Source: Bifidobacterium santillanense | Lineage (GTDB): Bacteria; Actinomycetota; Actinomycetes; Actinomycetales; Bifidobacteriaceae | DNA length: 64,000 nt | Assembly: GCF_018555385.1 (NCBI RefSeq) | Contig: NZ_JAFEJS010000003.1 | Span: forward strand, 1-64,000 | Direction: 5' to 3' | Shown here: in pieces, positions 54,827 through 63,792 of the stretch | How the letters are laid out: the number at the start of each line of letters is the position of its first letter | Numbering within the stretch: the stretch's first letter is position 1 | Made by a program: the position numbers and the translations under genes | The notes under the pieces: model-generated | What the model was told of the DNA's origin: nothing | The model's input: the letters and a program-made list of their open reading frames with translations, nothing else | The model's database searches: none

Positions 54827-56509
54827 ATGGCACGGCGATGGACCCCGCAACGATTTGTGATGTTGCGCCGTATCCGTGTGGCCGTGTGCGCGGTGGCCGT
54901 CGTGGCCTCCATGGCGGTCACGTTCGGTGTATCCACGCGCAAGGCCGTCGCGTTGAACGTGAACGGCAAGACGACGACGGTCGAGACCTACGCGATGAGC
55001 GTCGATCGGCTGCTCGAGGAGCAGGGCATCGACGTCAGGAGCCATGATCTGGTCGAATCGACGTCGGGCGAGAGGCTCACCGACCATGCGGTCGTCACCG
55101 TGCGCAGCGCCTTCCAGACGACGGTGAACGTGGACGGCGAGGAGATTCCGTTCTGGACCGTCGCGGACAGCGCCGACCAGCTCATCGGCTTCTTCAGGGC
55201 GAACGAGAAGCAGGCGTCGCAGATCACCGTCGACATCGGCAACATCTACAATCAGCTGACCGGCGGTCTCGTCATCAACAAGGAGGGACCGGTCACGGTC
55301 ATCGCCGACGGCAAGACGTCCGTCGCACCCAACGGCAAGCTGCCGGCCGCCTCGATCCTCGATTCGAAGGGCATCAACGTCGGCAAGGAGGATCGCGTGA
55401 CCGTCACGCAGGACGGCGACACGACGATCCTGCGCGTCCAGCGCGTCACGCACGGTCAGGAGACGCGTGTGACGACTGTGCCGTTCTCCACGCGCACGAT
55501 CGTCGACGATTCGCTCCAGCCCGGCCAGACCGTCGTGCGCCAGCAGGGTGTGAACGGCGAGATCACGCAGGTGTACGACGTCACGTACGTCGACGGCGTC
55601 AAGGAGAGCGAGACGCTCAACAGCGAGACGACCACGAAGGTCGCGCTCGATCAGATCATCGCCGTCGGCCCGGCCAAGACCGAGGATGATTCGTCCGATG
55701 CGGGTGATTCGGGCAATTCGGCTTCCGGCAACTCGAACTCCGGAACCTCCGGGAATTCCGGCTCCACGTCGGCCGGCACGTCGGGCTCGGGTTCGGCCGG
55801 CTCGTCCGGCTCCGGCTCGAACGGTTCGTCGAACAAGGGCGATTCCGGTTCGAACAAGAACGATTCGGCCTCGTCCGACAAGAACGACTCCGGCAACTCC
55901 AACTCCGGATCCGATTCCAACAGCAATTCGAACTCCAACTCGAGCAAGCCGAACGACTCCGGCTCCACCGACAAGCCGAGCGCGGACGATTCGTCGAACT
56001 CGGGCAACTCGGGCAACAGCAACTCGAACCAGAACCAGAACAACAACTCCCAGAACAACTCTGGAAGCAATTCCGGGTCCAACAGCAACGGCAACAACAA
56101 TTCGAACGGCAATTCCAACAACTCCGGTTCCAACTCCAACAACTCCGGCAACTCCTCCTCCGGCGGCTCGTCGTCGGGCGGCAGCTCGGCCAGCGGCCGA
56201 CTGTGGCACCCGAGCATCGCGCAGGCCAAGACCTACGCCGCGGCCGCGGCCGCCCAGCGCGGCTGGACCGGCGCCGAATGGGACGCGCTCGTGTGGATCT
56301 GGGAGCACGAGTCGGGATGGCGCTGGAACGCCGACAACCCGACCTCGGACGCGTACGGCATCCCGCAGGCCCTGCCCGGGTCCAAGATGGGCACCGGCTG
56401 GAAGGACGACGGTGCGGTGCAGATCGACTGGGGCCTGAGCTACATCTCGGGCCGCTACGGCTCCCCCACCGAGGCCAAGAAGTTCTGGCTCAAGAACAAC
56501 TGGTACTGA
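54827..56509 (+). CDS. Secreted G5/DUF348 peptidoglycan hydrolase (Rpf-like architecture)
   Basis: A 560-aa exported wall protein. A signal or anchor helix (MLRRIRVAVCAVAVVASMAV) is followed by DUF348 repeats (LNVNGKTTTVETYAMSVDRL and the next two units, to about 215). A G5 domain comes next (VTTVPFSTRTIVDDSLQPGQ). About 180 residues of Ser/Asn/Gly linker lead to a C-terminal lysozyme/transglycosylase-like domain (WDALVWIWEHESGWRWNADN, with a probable catalytic Glu, and AYGIPQALPGSKMGTG). The layout matches RpfB of mycobacteria up to the last domain. It is probably involved in wall turnover or daughter-cell separation. The start is the ATG after GAGGTTGGTGAT; rsmA follows 70 bp on. Confidence 0.88.
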   Translation: MARRWTPQRFVMLRRIRVAVCAVAVVASMAVTFGVSTRKAVALNVNGKTTTVETYAMSVDRLLEEQGIDVRSHDLVESTSGERLTDHAVVTVRSAFQTTVNVDGEEIPFWTVADSADQLIGFFRANEKQASQITVDIGNIYNQLTGGLVINKEGPVTVIADGKTSVAPNGKLPAASILDSKGINVGKEDRVTVTQDGDTTILRVQRVTHGQETRVTTVPFSTRTIVDDSLQPGQTVVRQQGVNGEITQVYDVTYVDGVKESETLNSETTTKVALDQIIAVGPAKTEDDSSDAGDSGNSASGNSNSGTSGNSGSTSAGTSGSGSAGSSGSGSNGSSNKGDSGSNKNDSASSDKNDSGNSNSGSDSNSNSNSNSSKPNDSGSTDKPSADDSSNSGNSGNSNSNQNQNNNSQNNSGSNSGSNSNGNNNSNGNSNNSGSNSNNSGNSSSGGSSSGGSSASGRLWHPSIAQAKTYAAAAAAQRGWTGAEWDALVWIWEHESGWRWNADNPTSDAYGIPQALPGSKMGTGWKDDGAVQIDWGLSYISGRYGSPTEAKKFWLKNNWY

Positions 56510-56579
56510 TGCGGATCCCGCCCACGCGGCCGCACGACGCAACGAACGAACGACAACGGAACAACACACGGACGGTGAC

Positions 56580-57512
56580 ATGGACGACAACACAGCACAG
56601 GTGAACGCCACGGACACGACCACGCAGACGCAGGCGGACCCCGCGGAGACCGGCCATCTGCTCGGCGCGGCCGACATCAGGCGCATCGCCGCGGACGCCG
56701 GCGTGAGCCCGACCAAGAAGTTCGGCCAGAACTTCGTCATCGATCCTGGCACCGTGCGCCGCATCGTGCGCGAGGCGCACGTCGGCCCCGAATCCCACGT
56801 GCTCGAGGTCGGCCCGGGTCTGGGTTCGCTCACCCTCGCGATCCTCGAGACCGGCGCGACGATGACCGCGGTCGAGATCGACCCGCCGCTGGCCGAGCGC
56901 CTGCCCTCCACGATCGCCGAGTTCATGCCCGAGGCGTCGGACCGTCTCAAGGTCGTCAACCGCGACGCCCTGACCGTCTCCCCCGTGAACCTGCCCGATT
57001 TCGCGGACGCGGACAAGCCGTTCACACTGGTCGCGAACCTGCCGTACAACGTGGCCACGCCGATCATCCTGACGCTGCTCGAGCGCTTCGACAACCTCGA
57101 CTCCTTCCTCGTGATGGTGCAGAAGGAGGTCGCGGACCGCCTGTCCGCCGCGCCCGGCAACAAGATCTACGGCACCCCGAGCGTCAAGCTCGCCTGGTAC
57201 GGCGAGGCCGGCCGCGCGGGCGTCATCGGCCGCAACGTGTTCTGGCCGGCGCCGAACGTCGACTCCGCGCTGGTCTCGTTCCACCGCGGCGAGACGCGCG
57301 GCTCCGAGCAACTGCGCGAGGCCACGTTCCGACTCATCGACGCGGCGTTCGGCCAGCGCCGCAAGACGCTGCACGCCGCGCTCAAGAAGACCGTTCCGGC
57401 GGGCGCGTTCGAGGCCGCCGGCATCGACCCGACCCGCCGCGGCGAGACGCTGACGATCGACGAGTTCGTCGCGCTCGCCCAGGCCGTGCTCGACGCCGAG
57501 GTGACGGCATGA
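56580..57512 (+). CDS. rsmA: 16S rRNA (adenine1518/1519-N6)-dimethyltransferase
   Basis: A 310-aa SAM enzyme (KsgA) that dimethylates two adjacent adenines in helix 45 of 16S rRNA during late 30S assembly. The motifs are FGQNFVIDPGTVRRIV, the SAM site HVLEVGPGLGSLTLAIL, VEIDPPLAERL, and the catalytic NLPYNVATPI. The first 25 residues are an acidic, Thr-rich extension without family match, so an internal start is possible. It overlaps ispE by four bases, as is common for this gene pair. Confidence 0.95.
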   Translation: MDDNTAQVNATDTTTQTQADPAETGHLLGAADIRRIAADAGVSPTKKFGQNFVIDPGTVRRIVREAHVGPESHVLEVGPGLGSLTLAILETGATMTAVEIDPPLAERLPSTIAEFMPEASDRLKVVNRDALTVSPVNLPDFADADKPFTLVANLPYNVATPIILTLLERFDNLDSFLVMVQKEVADRLSAAPGNKIYGTPSVKLAWYGEAGRAGVIGRNVFWPAPNVDSALVSFHRGETRGSEQLREATFRLIDAAFGQRRKTLHAALKKTVPAGAFEAAGIDPTRRGETLTIDEFVALAQAVLDAEVTA

Positions 57513-58435
57513 CCGTCCCGGCCGCGGTGAGCGTCGACTGCCCGGCCAAGACGAACCTCACGCTCGAGGTTGGCCGGCCCCGCGCCGAATGGGGCGGCCG
57601 CCACGAACTCGACACGATCTACTGCGCGATCAGCCTGACCGACACCGTCACCGCCGCCGCCAAACCGGCCGGCGCCGGCTTCTCGCTCGATCTCGCGGGC
57701 GAGCATCTGGGCGATCTGGCCGCGTCGTCGTCGGACATGCGCCGCAACCACGCGGTGCTGGCCCTGTTCGCGATGGCCGAGGCCTGTGGACGCGAGCCGG
57801 ACGTCGCCCTGTCGATCGACAAGCGCATCCCGGTCGGCGCCGGACTGGCCGGCGGCTCGGCCGACGCGGCCGCGACGATCCTCGCGCTGAACGAGCTGTG
57901 GGCGCTCGACTGGCCGATCGAACGGCTGCGCGAGGTCGCGGCGACGCTCGGCGCGGACATGCCGTTCTGCGTGGCCGGCGGCTACGCGCGCGGCACCGGC
58001 TACGGCGAGATCATCGAGCCGATCGACGAGGAGAGCGAGCTCGGGCGGGCGCTTCAGGCCGACGGCTACGCCGGCGAGGTGTTGGTCGGCGCGTACGGCG
58101 ACCAACTGAGCACGCCCGAGGTGTATCGCGCGTTCGACGCGGTGGGCGCCGGCGAGGGCGAGCGCAACCACCTGCAGAAGGCGGCCGTCAGCCTGCACCC
58201 GCGCTCCGGAAGGGCCATCGACGAGGCGCTGGCGGCGGGCGCGAGGCACGCGTTCGTCTCCGGTTCCGGACCGTCCGTGGTGGCGTTCACGCCCACGCCG
58301 GACGTGCGCCGGAGGGTGATCGCGGCCTGGGAGCGTTCGGGCGCGGTGGACCGCATCATCGCCGCCGAGGCGCCCGCGAGACCGCGGGTCACGGCCGTCG
58401 GCCTGCCCGCCGGCAGCGTCACGGTTGCACGATAA
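57509..58435 (+). CDS. ispE: 4-(cytidine 5'-diphospho)-2-C-methyl-D-erythritol kinase
   Basis: A 308-aa GHMP kinase of the MEP isoprenoid pathway, phosphorylating CDP-methylerythritol with ATP. The substrate Lys lies in CPAKTNLTLEVG, the GHMP ATP motif is PVGAGLAGGSADAAATI, and the third motif is FVSGSGPSVVAF. The ATGA overlap with rsmA (57509-57512) indicates coupling. The region around DEESELGRALQADGYAGEVL is longer than in E. coli, as in other actinobacteria. Confidence 0.93.
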   Translation: MTVPAAVSVDCPAKTNLTLEVGRPRAEWGGRHELDTIYCAISLTDTVTAAAKPAGAGFSLDLAGEHLGDLAASSSDMRRNHAVLALFAMAEACGREPDVALSIDKRIPVGAGLAGGSADAAATILALNELWALDWPIERLREVAATLGADMPFCVAGGYARGTGYGEIIEPIDEESELGRALQADGYAGEVLVGAYGDQLSTPEVYRAFDAVGAGEGERNHLQKAAVSLHPRSGRAIDEALAAGARHAFVSGSGPSVVAFTPTPDVRRRVIAAWERSGAVDRIIAAEAPARPRVTAVGLPAGSVTVAR

Positions 58436-58468
58436 GGTATGTTCAGCACAGCGAAGGAAAGGGAAGCA

Positions 58469-59101
58469 ATGGCCGAACAGTATGACGAGCGCGAGGCACG
58501 CAAGGCGTATGTGCGCCGACGTCAGAAGACGGTGTTCACCGTCATCGGCGCCGTGCTGGTGGTGGCGATGATCACCTCCCTCCTGTTCGCGTTCGGCGTG
58601 ATCAAGGTCGACAAGCAGGCGCAGGCGGCCGTCGAGCCGAACTACGGCGTGGCCGTGCCGTGCGCCGCGAAGAACGAGGACGGATCGGCGATGAAGTGGG
58701 CGGAGAACTCCACCGTGCCGGTCGAGGTGCTCAACGGCACGACGTTCAGGGGTCTGGCCGCCGCGGTCGGCGAGGCGCTCAAGGACCGCCAGTTCAACGT
58801 GGTCACGATCGACAACTTCAGCTCCAAGAAGGTGGAGCGCACCACGATCTACTTCGGCGTCAACGCCATCAACCCCGCCTACACGATCAACCAGTACTTC
58901 ACCGACGCCGTCATGAAGATGGACGACCGTCAGGACCGTACGGTCGACGTGGTGGTCGGCGCCTCCTTCAACGACCTCCGCTCCGAGAAGGAGGTCAAGA
59001 AGCAGGGCGACACCATCGTCGACTTCGAGGGCTGCAAGTCCACCGAGGAGATGCAGAAGGCCGGTCTGCCCAAGACCTTCACCCACACCGTGGTCAACTG
59101 A
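58469..59101 (+). CDS. LytR C-terminal domain protein, membrane-anchored
   Basis: A 210-aa protein. A charged cytoplasmic tail precedes one helix (VFTVIGAVLVVAMITSLLFAFGV). The outside part contains a LytR_C domain (VPVEVLNGTTFRGLAAAVGEALKDRQFNVV to VDVVVGASF) without the LytR catalytic part. Two cysteines (VPCAAK and EGCKST) may form a disulfide. The start at MAEQYDE has GAAGGAAAGGG upstream. It lies 33 bp after ispE and is likely in that operon. Its role in the wall is not known. Confidence 0.83.
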   Translation: MAEQYDEREARKAYVRRRQKTVFTVIGAVLVVAMITSLLFAFGVIKVDKQAQAAVEPNYGVAVPCAAKNEDGSAMKWAENSTVPVEVLNGTTFRGLAAAVGEALKDRQFNVVTIDNFSSKKVERTTIYFGVNAINPAYTINQYFTDAVMKMDDRQDRTVDVVVGASFNDLRSEKEVKKQGDTIVDFEGCKSTEEMQKAGLPKTFTHTVVN

Positions 59102-59124
59102 TCCCGGCCCCGGTCGGGAAAAAG

Positions 59125-59178
59125 ACCCGGTCGAACGTATGCTGACGAGTCGCCAGCGTACGCTCGACCGGGTTTTTT
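59125..59178. terminator. Bidirectional terminator carrying the CGTACG motif
   Basis: ACCCGGTCGAACGTATGCTG pairs, with few mismatches, with CCAGCGTACG-CTCGACCGGGT and is followed by TTTTTT. On the other strand the stem is followed by CTTTTT. It lies between the convergent LytR_C and cca genes. The stem includes a CGTACG-type end, linking it to the intergenic hairpin family. Confidence 0.8.
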
Positions 59179-59194
59179 CGTCGTGAATCCGGCT

Positions 59195-60610
59195 TCAGGC
59201 CTCCTCGGCCGCCCACCGCTTGAGCTCGGCGACGGCGACGTCGTGGTCGACCGGACCGTTGTCCAGTCGGTACTCGAGCATGTGCCGGTAGGCGCGGCCG
59301 ACCATCGGTCCGGGCTCGAGGCCGAGGATCGTCATGATCTCGTTGCCGTCCAGATCCGGACGGATCGCGTCGAAGTCCTCCTTCTCCTTGAGCTCGCGCA
59401 CGCGCGCCTCCATCTCGTCCATCGCGGTGGCGAAGATGCGCGCCTTGCGGCGGTTCTGCGTGGTCGCGTCGGCCCTCGTGAGCCTGTTCAGACGCTCGTA
59501 GAGATGGCCGGCGTCCTTGACGTAGCGGCGCACCGCGGAGTCGGTCCACGGCTCGTCGACATAGCCGTGGAAACGCAGGTGGAGGTTCACCAGCTCGCTG
59601 ACGTCCTCGACGATGTGGTGGTCGAAGCGCAGGGCCTTGAGGCGCTTGCGCGTGAGCTTGGCGCCGACCGCGTCGTGGTGGTGGAAGCTCACCTTGCCGC
59701 CGGATTCGAACTTGCGGGTCTTCGGCTTGCCGATGTCGTGCATCAGCGCGGCCAGACGCAGCGTCAGGTCGGGGCGCGGCACCGGACCGTCGTCGTCGGT
59801 CTCCAGCGCCACCGCGCGGTCGAGCACGATCATCGTGTGCTCGAACACGTCCTTGTGGCGGTGGTGCTCGTCGATCTGCAGCTCCAGCGCGGGGATCTCC
59901 GGGAACACGACGTCCGCCAGTCCCGAGGCGACCAGCGCCTCGATGCCGGCGCGCGGACGGTCGGAGAGCAGCAGCTTGGTCAGTTCGTCGCGCACGCGTT
60001 CGGCGGAGACGATCGAGATGCGGTCGGTCATCGCGCTGATCGCCTCGGCGGTCTCCGGCTCGATCGAGAAGCCGAGCTGGGCGACGAAGCGCACCGCGCG
60101 CATCATGCGCAGCGGGTCGTCGTCGAACGACTGGCGCGGGTCGACCGGGGTGCGCAGGACGCCCTTGGCGAGGTCGTTCGCGCCGCCGAACGGGTCGACG
60201 AACTCCAGTTCGGGCACGCGCAGCGCCATCGCGTTGACGGTGAAGTCGCGGCGGGACAGGTCGCCCTCGAGCGTGTCGCCGTACGCGACCTCGGGCTTGC
60301 GCGAATCGGGATCGTACGTGTCGGAACGGTAGGTGGTGACCTCCACCTGGACCTCGGTGCCGTCGGGGCGACGGCGCATCGCGCCGAGCGTGCCGAACTT
60401 GCGACCCATGTCCCAGAAGCCATCATGGCCGAACCGGCGCAGGATCGGCTCGAACTGCTCGGGACGCGCGGACGTGCAGAAGTCGAGGTCGTGGCTGCGG
60501 CGGTGCAGCAGCAGATCGCGCACCGGTCCGCCGACCAACGCCAACTCGTATCCTTCGGCGGCGAACATGCGGCCCAGTTCAATGGCCTCCGGCCATACTT
60601 CGAAGTTCAC
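59195..60610 (-). CDS. cca: CCA-adding tRNA nucleotidyltransferase with HD domain
   Basis: A 471-aa class II enzyme that builds or repairs the 3' CCA end of tRNAs. The N-terminal nucleotidyltransferase motif is ALVGGPVRDLLLHRRSHDLDFCT with the two metal Asp residues. EGDLSRRDFTVNAMAL and DDPLRMMRAVRF follow in order. An HD phosphohydrolase domain is seen at RLAALMHDIGKPKTR. The tRNA-Thr gene of this window does not encode CCA, so the enzyme is needed for new synthesis. The ATG at MNFEVWPEA has GAAAGGGAT upstream. It is divergent from the NUDIX gene. Confidence 0.94.
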   Translation of the reverse strand: MNFEVWPEAIELGRMFAAEGYELALVGGPVRDLLLHRRSHDLDFCTSARPEQFEPILRRFGHDGFWDMGRKFGTLGAMRRRPDGTEVQVEVTTYRSDTYDPDSRKPEVAYGDTLEGDLSRRDFTVNAMALRVPELEFVDPFGGANDLAKGVLRTPVDPRQSFDDDPLRMMRAVRFVAQLGFSIEPETAEAISAMTDRISIVSAERVRDELTKLLLSDRPRAGIEALVASGLADVVFPEIPALELQIDEHHRHKDVFEHTMIVLDRAVALETDDDGPVPRPDLTLRLAALMHDIGKPKTRKFESGGKVSFHHHDAVGAKLTRKRLKALRFDHHIVEDVSELVNLHLRFHGYVDEPWTDSAVRRYVKDAGHLYERLNRLTRADATTQNRRKARIFATAMDEMEARVRELKEKEDFDAIRPDLDGNEIMTILGLEPGPMVGRAYRHMLEYRLDNGPVDHDVAVAELKRWAAEEA

Positions 60611-60703
60611 GACATCCCTTTCGCACTGGTTCCTGTGTCTTTCTTATCGCCTACCAGCATACCGTTACCCCAATTGCACAGAGAATTGAGTAAGGTGGAA
60701 GGC

Positions 60704-61651
60704 ATGATTACGCCCGCGGACCTTGCGCGCATGCTGAGCCATGCCGCCCCTGCCGCGGTCGACCATGCCCAAAACGGGTATGAGGAGGACGTGCTGCTGT
60801 ACACGTCCGAATCCGTTCCCAAGCCCCGGAAATCCAAGAATTCCAAGGGTTCATCGGACCGTTCCGACGCCGCCGACGACGACGCGGACGACGCGGTCCG
60901 CGCTGCCGGAGTCGAGGAGACGATAGCCCTCGCCGGAACCGTCGCCCCGCAGGAGGTGGAGGCGGCCGCCCCGTCGTCGATGCCGACCCCGGCGACCGTG
61001 TTCGCACGCGTGCGCGTCGCGGCGGCGGTCGGACGGATCGAGGCGCCCGCGCCCTCGGCGCCGTCGTCGATGCCGACCCCGGCGACCGTGTTCGCACGTC
61101 GCGTCGGCAAGCCGGCGAAGGTCAAGCCGAAGGGACCGTCGCCCGCGAACATGCCGCGCAAGCGAGGCCTCGACGGCCCCACGAAGTTCGCGTCGCTCGA
61201 CGCGCAGGAACTGCCGGTCGTGCGCGAGTACTCCGCCGGCGGACTGGTCTTCGACGAGCTCGGCCGCGTGGCCATCATCGCCCGTCATTCGCGCAGCGGC
61301 CACCTCGAATGGTGCCTGCCGAAGGGACACATCGAGAAGGGCGAATCGCCCCAGCAGACCGCCGTGCGCGAGGTGCACGAGGAGACCGGGATCCTGGGCG
61401 AGGTGGTCGATTCGATCGCGACGATCGACTACTGGTTCACCGGCACCACGCAGCGCGTGCACAAGCTGGTGCACCACTTCGCCCTGCGTCAGGTCGGCGG
61501 CGAGCTGACCGTCGACGGCGACCCGGACCACGAGGCGGAGGACGCCATCTGGGTGGACTTCAAGGATCTGGACGACGTGCTCAGTTATCCTAATGAGCGC
61601 AAGATCGCATGGCTGTATGCGAGGAAACTGAACAGGCAGGCAGACGAGTGA
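60704..61651 (+). CDS. NUDIX hydrolase with a long low-complexity N-terminal region
   Basis: A 315-aa protein. The NUDIX domain (about 172-310) has the complete box GHIEKGE-x7-REVHEETGI (208-230). The first 170 residues are low complexity and contain the peptide PSSMPTPATVFAR twice, from a 38-base exact DNA repeat (60971-61008 and 61061-61098, exactly 90 bases apart). Likely substrates are damaged or signalling nucleotides; the family is too broad to say. TAAGGTGGAAGG precedes the ATG. The stop overlaps the next gene as GTGA, so it is coupled to the DUF6049 and murJ genes, a run conserved near the actinobacterial origin. Confidence 0.88.
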   Translation: MITPADLARMLSHAAPAAVDHAQNGYEEDVLLYTSESVPKPRKSKNSKGSSDRSDAADDDADDAVRAAGVEETIALAGTVAPQEVEAAAPSSMPTPATVFARVRVAAAVGRIEAPAPSAPSSMPTPATVFARRVGKPAKVKPKGPSPANMPRKRGLDGPTKFASLDAQELPVVREYSAGGLVFDELGRVAIIARHSRSGHLEWCLPKGHIEKGESPQQTAVREVHEETGILGEVVDSIATIDYWFTGTTQRVHKLVHHFALRQVGGELTVDGDPDHEAEDAIWVDFKDLDDVLSYPNERKIAWLYARKLNRQADE

Positions 61652-63792
61652 ACCGACTTCCCCTCCACGCGCGATGGCGCCGGATCGTCACCGGTCTGCT
61701 GCTCACCGTCGCATTCCTGACCGGCATGATCGCCCCGACGGCCCACGCCGATGACGCGGCCGCGACCGGCGCCGCAGAAACGACGACGAGCAGTACGATC
61801 ACGCTGACCTCCGCGACCGCGGTGGTCACGTCGACGTCCGGCTACCATCTGACCGCCATGATCACCAACACGGGCAAGACCGCGTGGTCGGCCGGCACGG
61901 TGTCGCTGTACGTCAATCCGATGTACACGTTCGTCTCGCGCACCGACATGCAGGAGTGGTCGCAGAACGAGAACCGCATCCCCACGCCCTCGTCGCTCGG
62001 CTCGGCGTCCGTGCCCGAGATCGCGCCCGGCGCGACGGCCACGGTGTCCATCGACGTGAAGGCCGACGACGGCGCGCTCGGACGCATCGCCAACTGGGGA
62101 CCGAAGCCGCTGCTGCTCTCCTACGCGCACGACGACGACTCCGCGCAGCTGCGCACGTTCCTGACGCGCTCGTCCGACGGGCTGGGCAACGCGACCCCGG
62201 CGATGAAGATCACCGTCGCGATGCCGCTGACCAGCTCGCACTGGACCGCGAACTCCGAAGGACTCGAGGGACTGGTCACCGGCGATACGACCACGAACAC
62301 GAGCGCGAACGCGAACACCGGCGACGGCGACACCTCGTCGTCGAGCGTCGCCGCGGCCGCGCTTGACCAGGACCACGCCCGATTCGACCGCACGCTCGCC
62401 CAGACGATGACCAAGCACGCGGGCCTGCAGACGATCGCCGACCCCACGTACCTCGACGCGCTGGCGATGCCGCCGCAGGTCACGGCGGTCATGCAGCCGG
62501 CCGGATTCGACATCACCACGTACGCGGCCAAGGGCGACGCCCAGGCGTACGCGAACGCGGGCGTCGGCACGGACCAGTGGAACGCGCAGTCCGCGCTCGG
62601 GCACTATCGCGACGCGATCGGCGACCAGCAGGCCTCGACGCGCACCGTCGCCTGGCAGGGCAACGCCAAGTGGACGCTCAAGGCGCTGACCGAGGCCAGG
62701 CGGCAGGGCTACGATACAGTCATCGCCACGCACGACTTCGACTCGTCCTCCTCCGGCACCGTGCACACCGGCACCGCCGTCGTGCCGACCGAGGCGGGCG
62801 ACGTGACCGTCCTCGTCGAGCAGCGCGAGCTGAGCAACCTCGTCAAGGGCAAGGCCACCAGCCGCAGGGCGAAGGCCGAGGCGACCGAGGCCGGACGCCT
62901 CGCCCGCTTCGTCGCGCAGAGCGCGTTCTACCAGATGGAGCAGCCGTACACCGACCGCAATCTGCTGGTCTGCTTCGACCAGAGCGCCGCGGCGGCCACC
63001 GTCGACGCGTTCATGACCGCGATCGAGCAGTCGAGCTGGCTGCAGCTGACCGATCTGGACACGCTCGCCAAGGCGACCCCGCACGTGACCGGCGAGGATG
63101 CTGCGGCCGAGGTGCCCGACGAGGCCAAGCTCACGGACGCGAAGGCCACCGACCTCGACAACACGCTCTCGGCGCTCACCGCGAGCCACGGCGACATCAT
63201 CCGCTTCCGCGACGCGATCCTCGACGCGACGTCGAACGGATCGTCGGCGTGGATCGACACGCTGCTCGCCGCGCACAACGAGCTCGCGCTGCACGCGCTG
63301 TCCTCCGACGGCGGCAGCGCCGGGGTGCAGGACGCCTCGCGCACGGTGTCCGCGGGCACGCGCCAGCTGGCCGACGACCTGCTCGGCGGCGTGCATCTGA
63401 CGCCGTCCGAGGCGGTGACGATGGTCTCGGAGACCGCGTCGATGCCGGTCACGATCAGCAACACCACCGCGTATCCGGTCACGATCCGCGTCTCGTCGAT
63501 CACCGATTCGCCGGAGATCGTCACCTCGCGCACGAACACGGTGACGATCGCGCCGCGTTCCGAATCGCAGGTCACGTTCACCCTGCGCGCCGCCACATCC
63601 GGTTCGACGGCCGCGCACGTCACGCTGCTGGACCGCACCGATCAGGCGTTCGGCCTCGCGCAGGACACCCCGATCACCTGCGTGCTCAAGATCAGCGACA
63701 AGACCGGATTCGTCATCATCGGCCTGGCCGTATTGCTCGGCATCCTCGGCCTGTGGCGTCAGTTCAACCGTAAGAAGGACCCCGACGAATGA
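61648..63792 (+). CDS. DUF6049 family exported membrane protein
   Basis: A 714-aa protein of unknown function that sits just before murJ in many actinobacteria. A signal peptide (IVTGLLLTVAFLTGMIAPTAHA) leads to a large outside region. Near the C-terminus a beta-sandwich-like part (PVTISNTTAYPVTIRVSSIT) precedes a single membrane helix (GFVIIGLAVLLGILGLW) and a basic tail, so it is type I. The start is the GTG that overlaps the NUDIX stop; its end overlaps the murJ start (ATGA). A role in wall precursor export alongside MurJ is inferred from position only. Confidence 0.85.
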   Translation: MNRLPLHARWRRIVTGLLLTVAFLTGMIAPTAHADDAAATGAAETTTSSTITLTSATAVVTSTSGYHLTAMITNTGKTAWSAGTVSLYVNPMYTFVSRTDMQEWSQNENRIPTPSSLGSASVPEIAPGATATVSIDVKADDGALGRIANWGPKPLLLSYAHDDDSAQLRTFLTRSSDGLGNATPAMKITVAMPLTSSHWTANSEGLEGLVTGDTTTNTSANANTGDGDTSSSSVAAAALDQDHARFDRTLAQTMTKHAGLQTIADPTYLDALAMPPQVTAVMQPAGFDITTYAAKGDAQAYANAGVGTDQWNAQSALGHYRDAIGDQQASTRTVAWQGNAKWTLKALTEARRQGYDTVIATHDFDSSSSGTVHTGTAVVPTEAGDVTVLVEQRELSNLVKGKATSRRAKAEATEAGRLARFVAQSAFYQMEQPYTDRNLLVCFDQSAAAATVDAFMTAIEQSSWLQLTDLDTLAKATPHVTGEDAAAEVPDEAKLTDAKATDLDNTLSALTASHGDIIRFRDAILDATSNGSSAWIDTLLAAHNELALHALSSDGGSAGVQDASRTVSAGTRQLADDLLGGVHLTPSEAVTMVSETASMPVTISNTTAYPVTIRVSSITDSPEIVTSRTNTVTIAPRSESQVTFTLRAATSGSTAAHVTLLDRTDQAFGLAQDTPITCVLKISDKTGFVIIGLAVLLGILGLWRQFNRKKDPDE

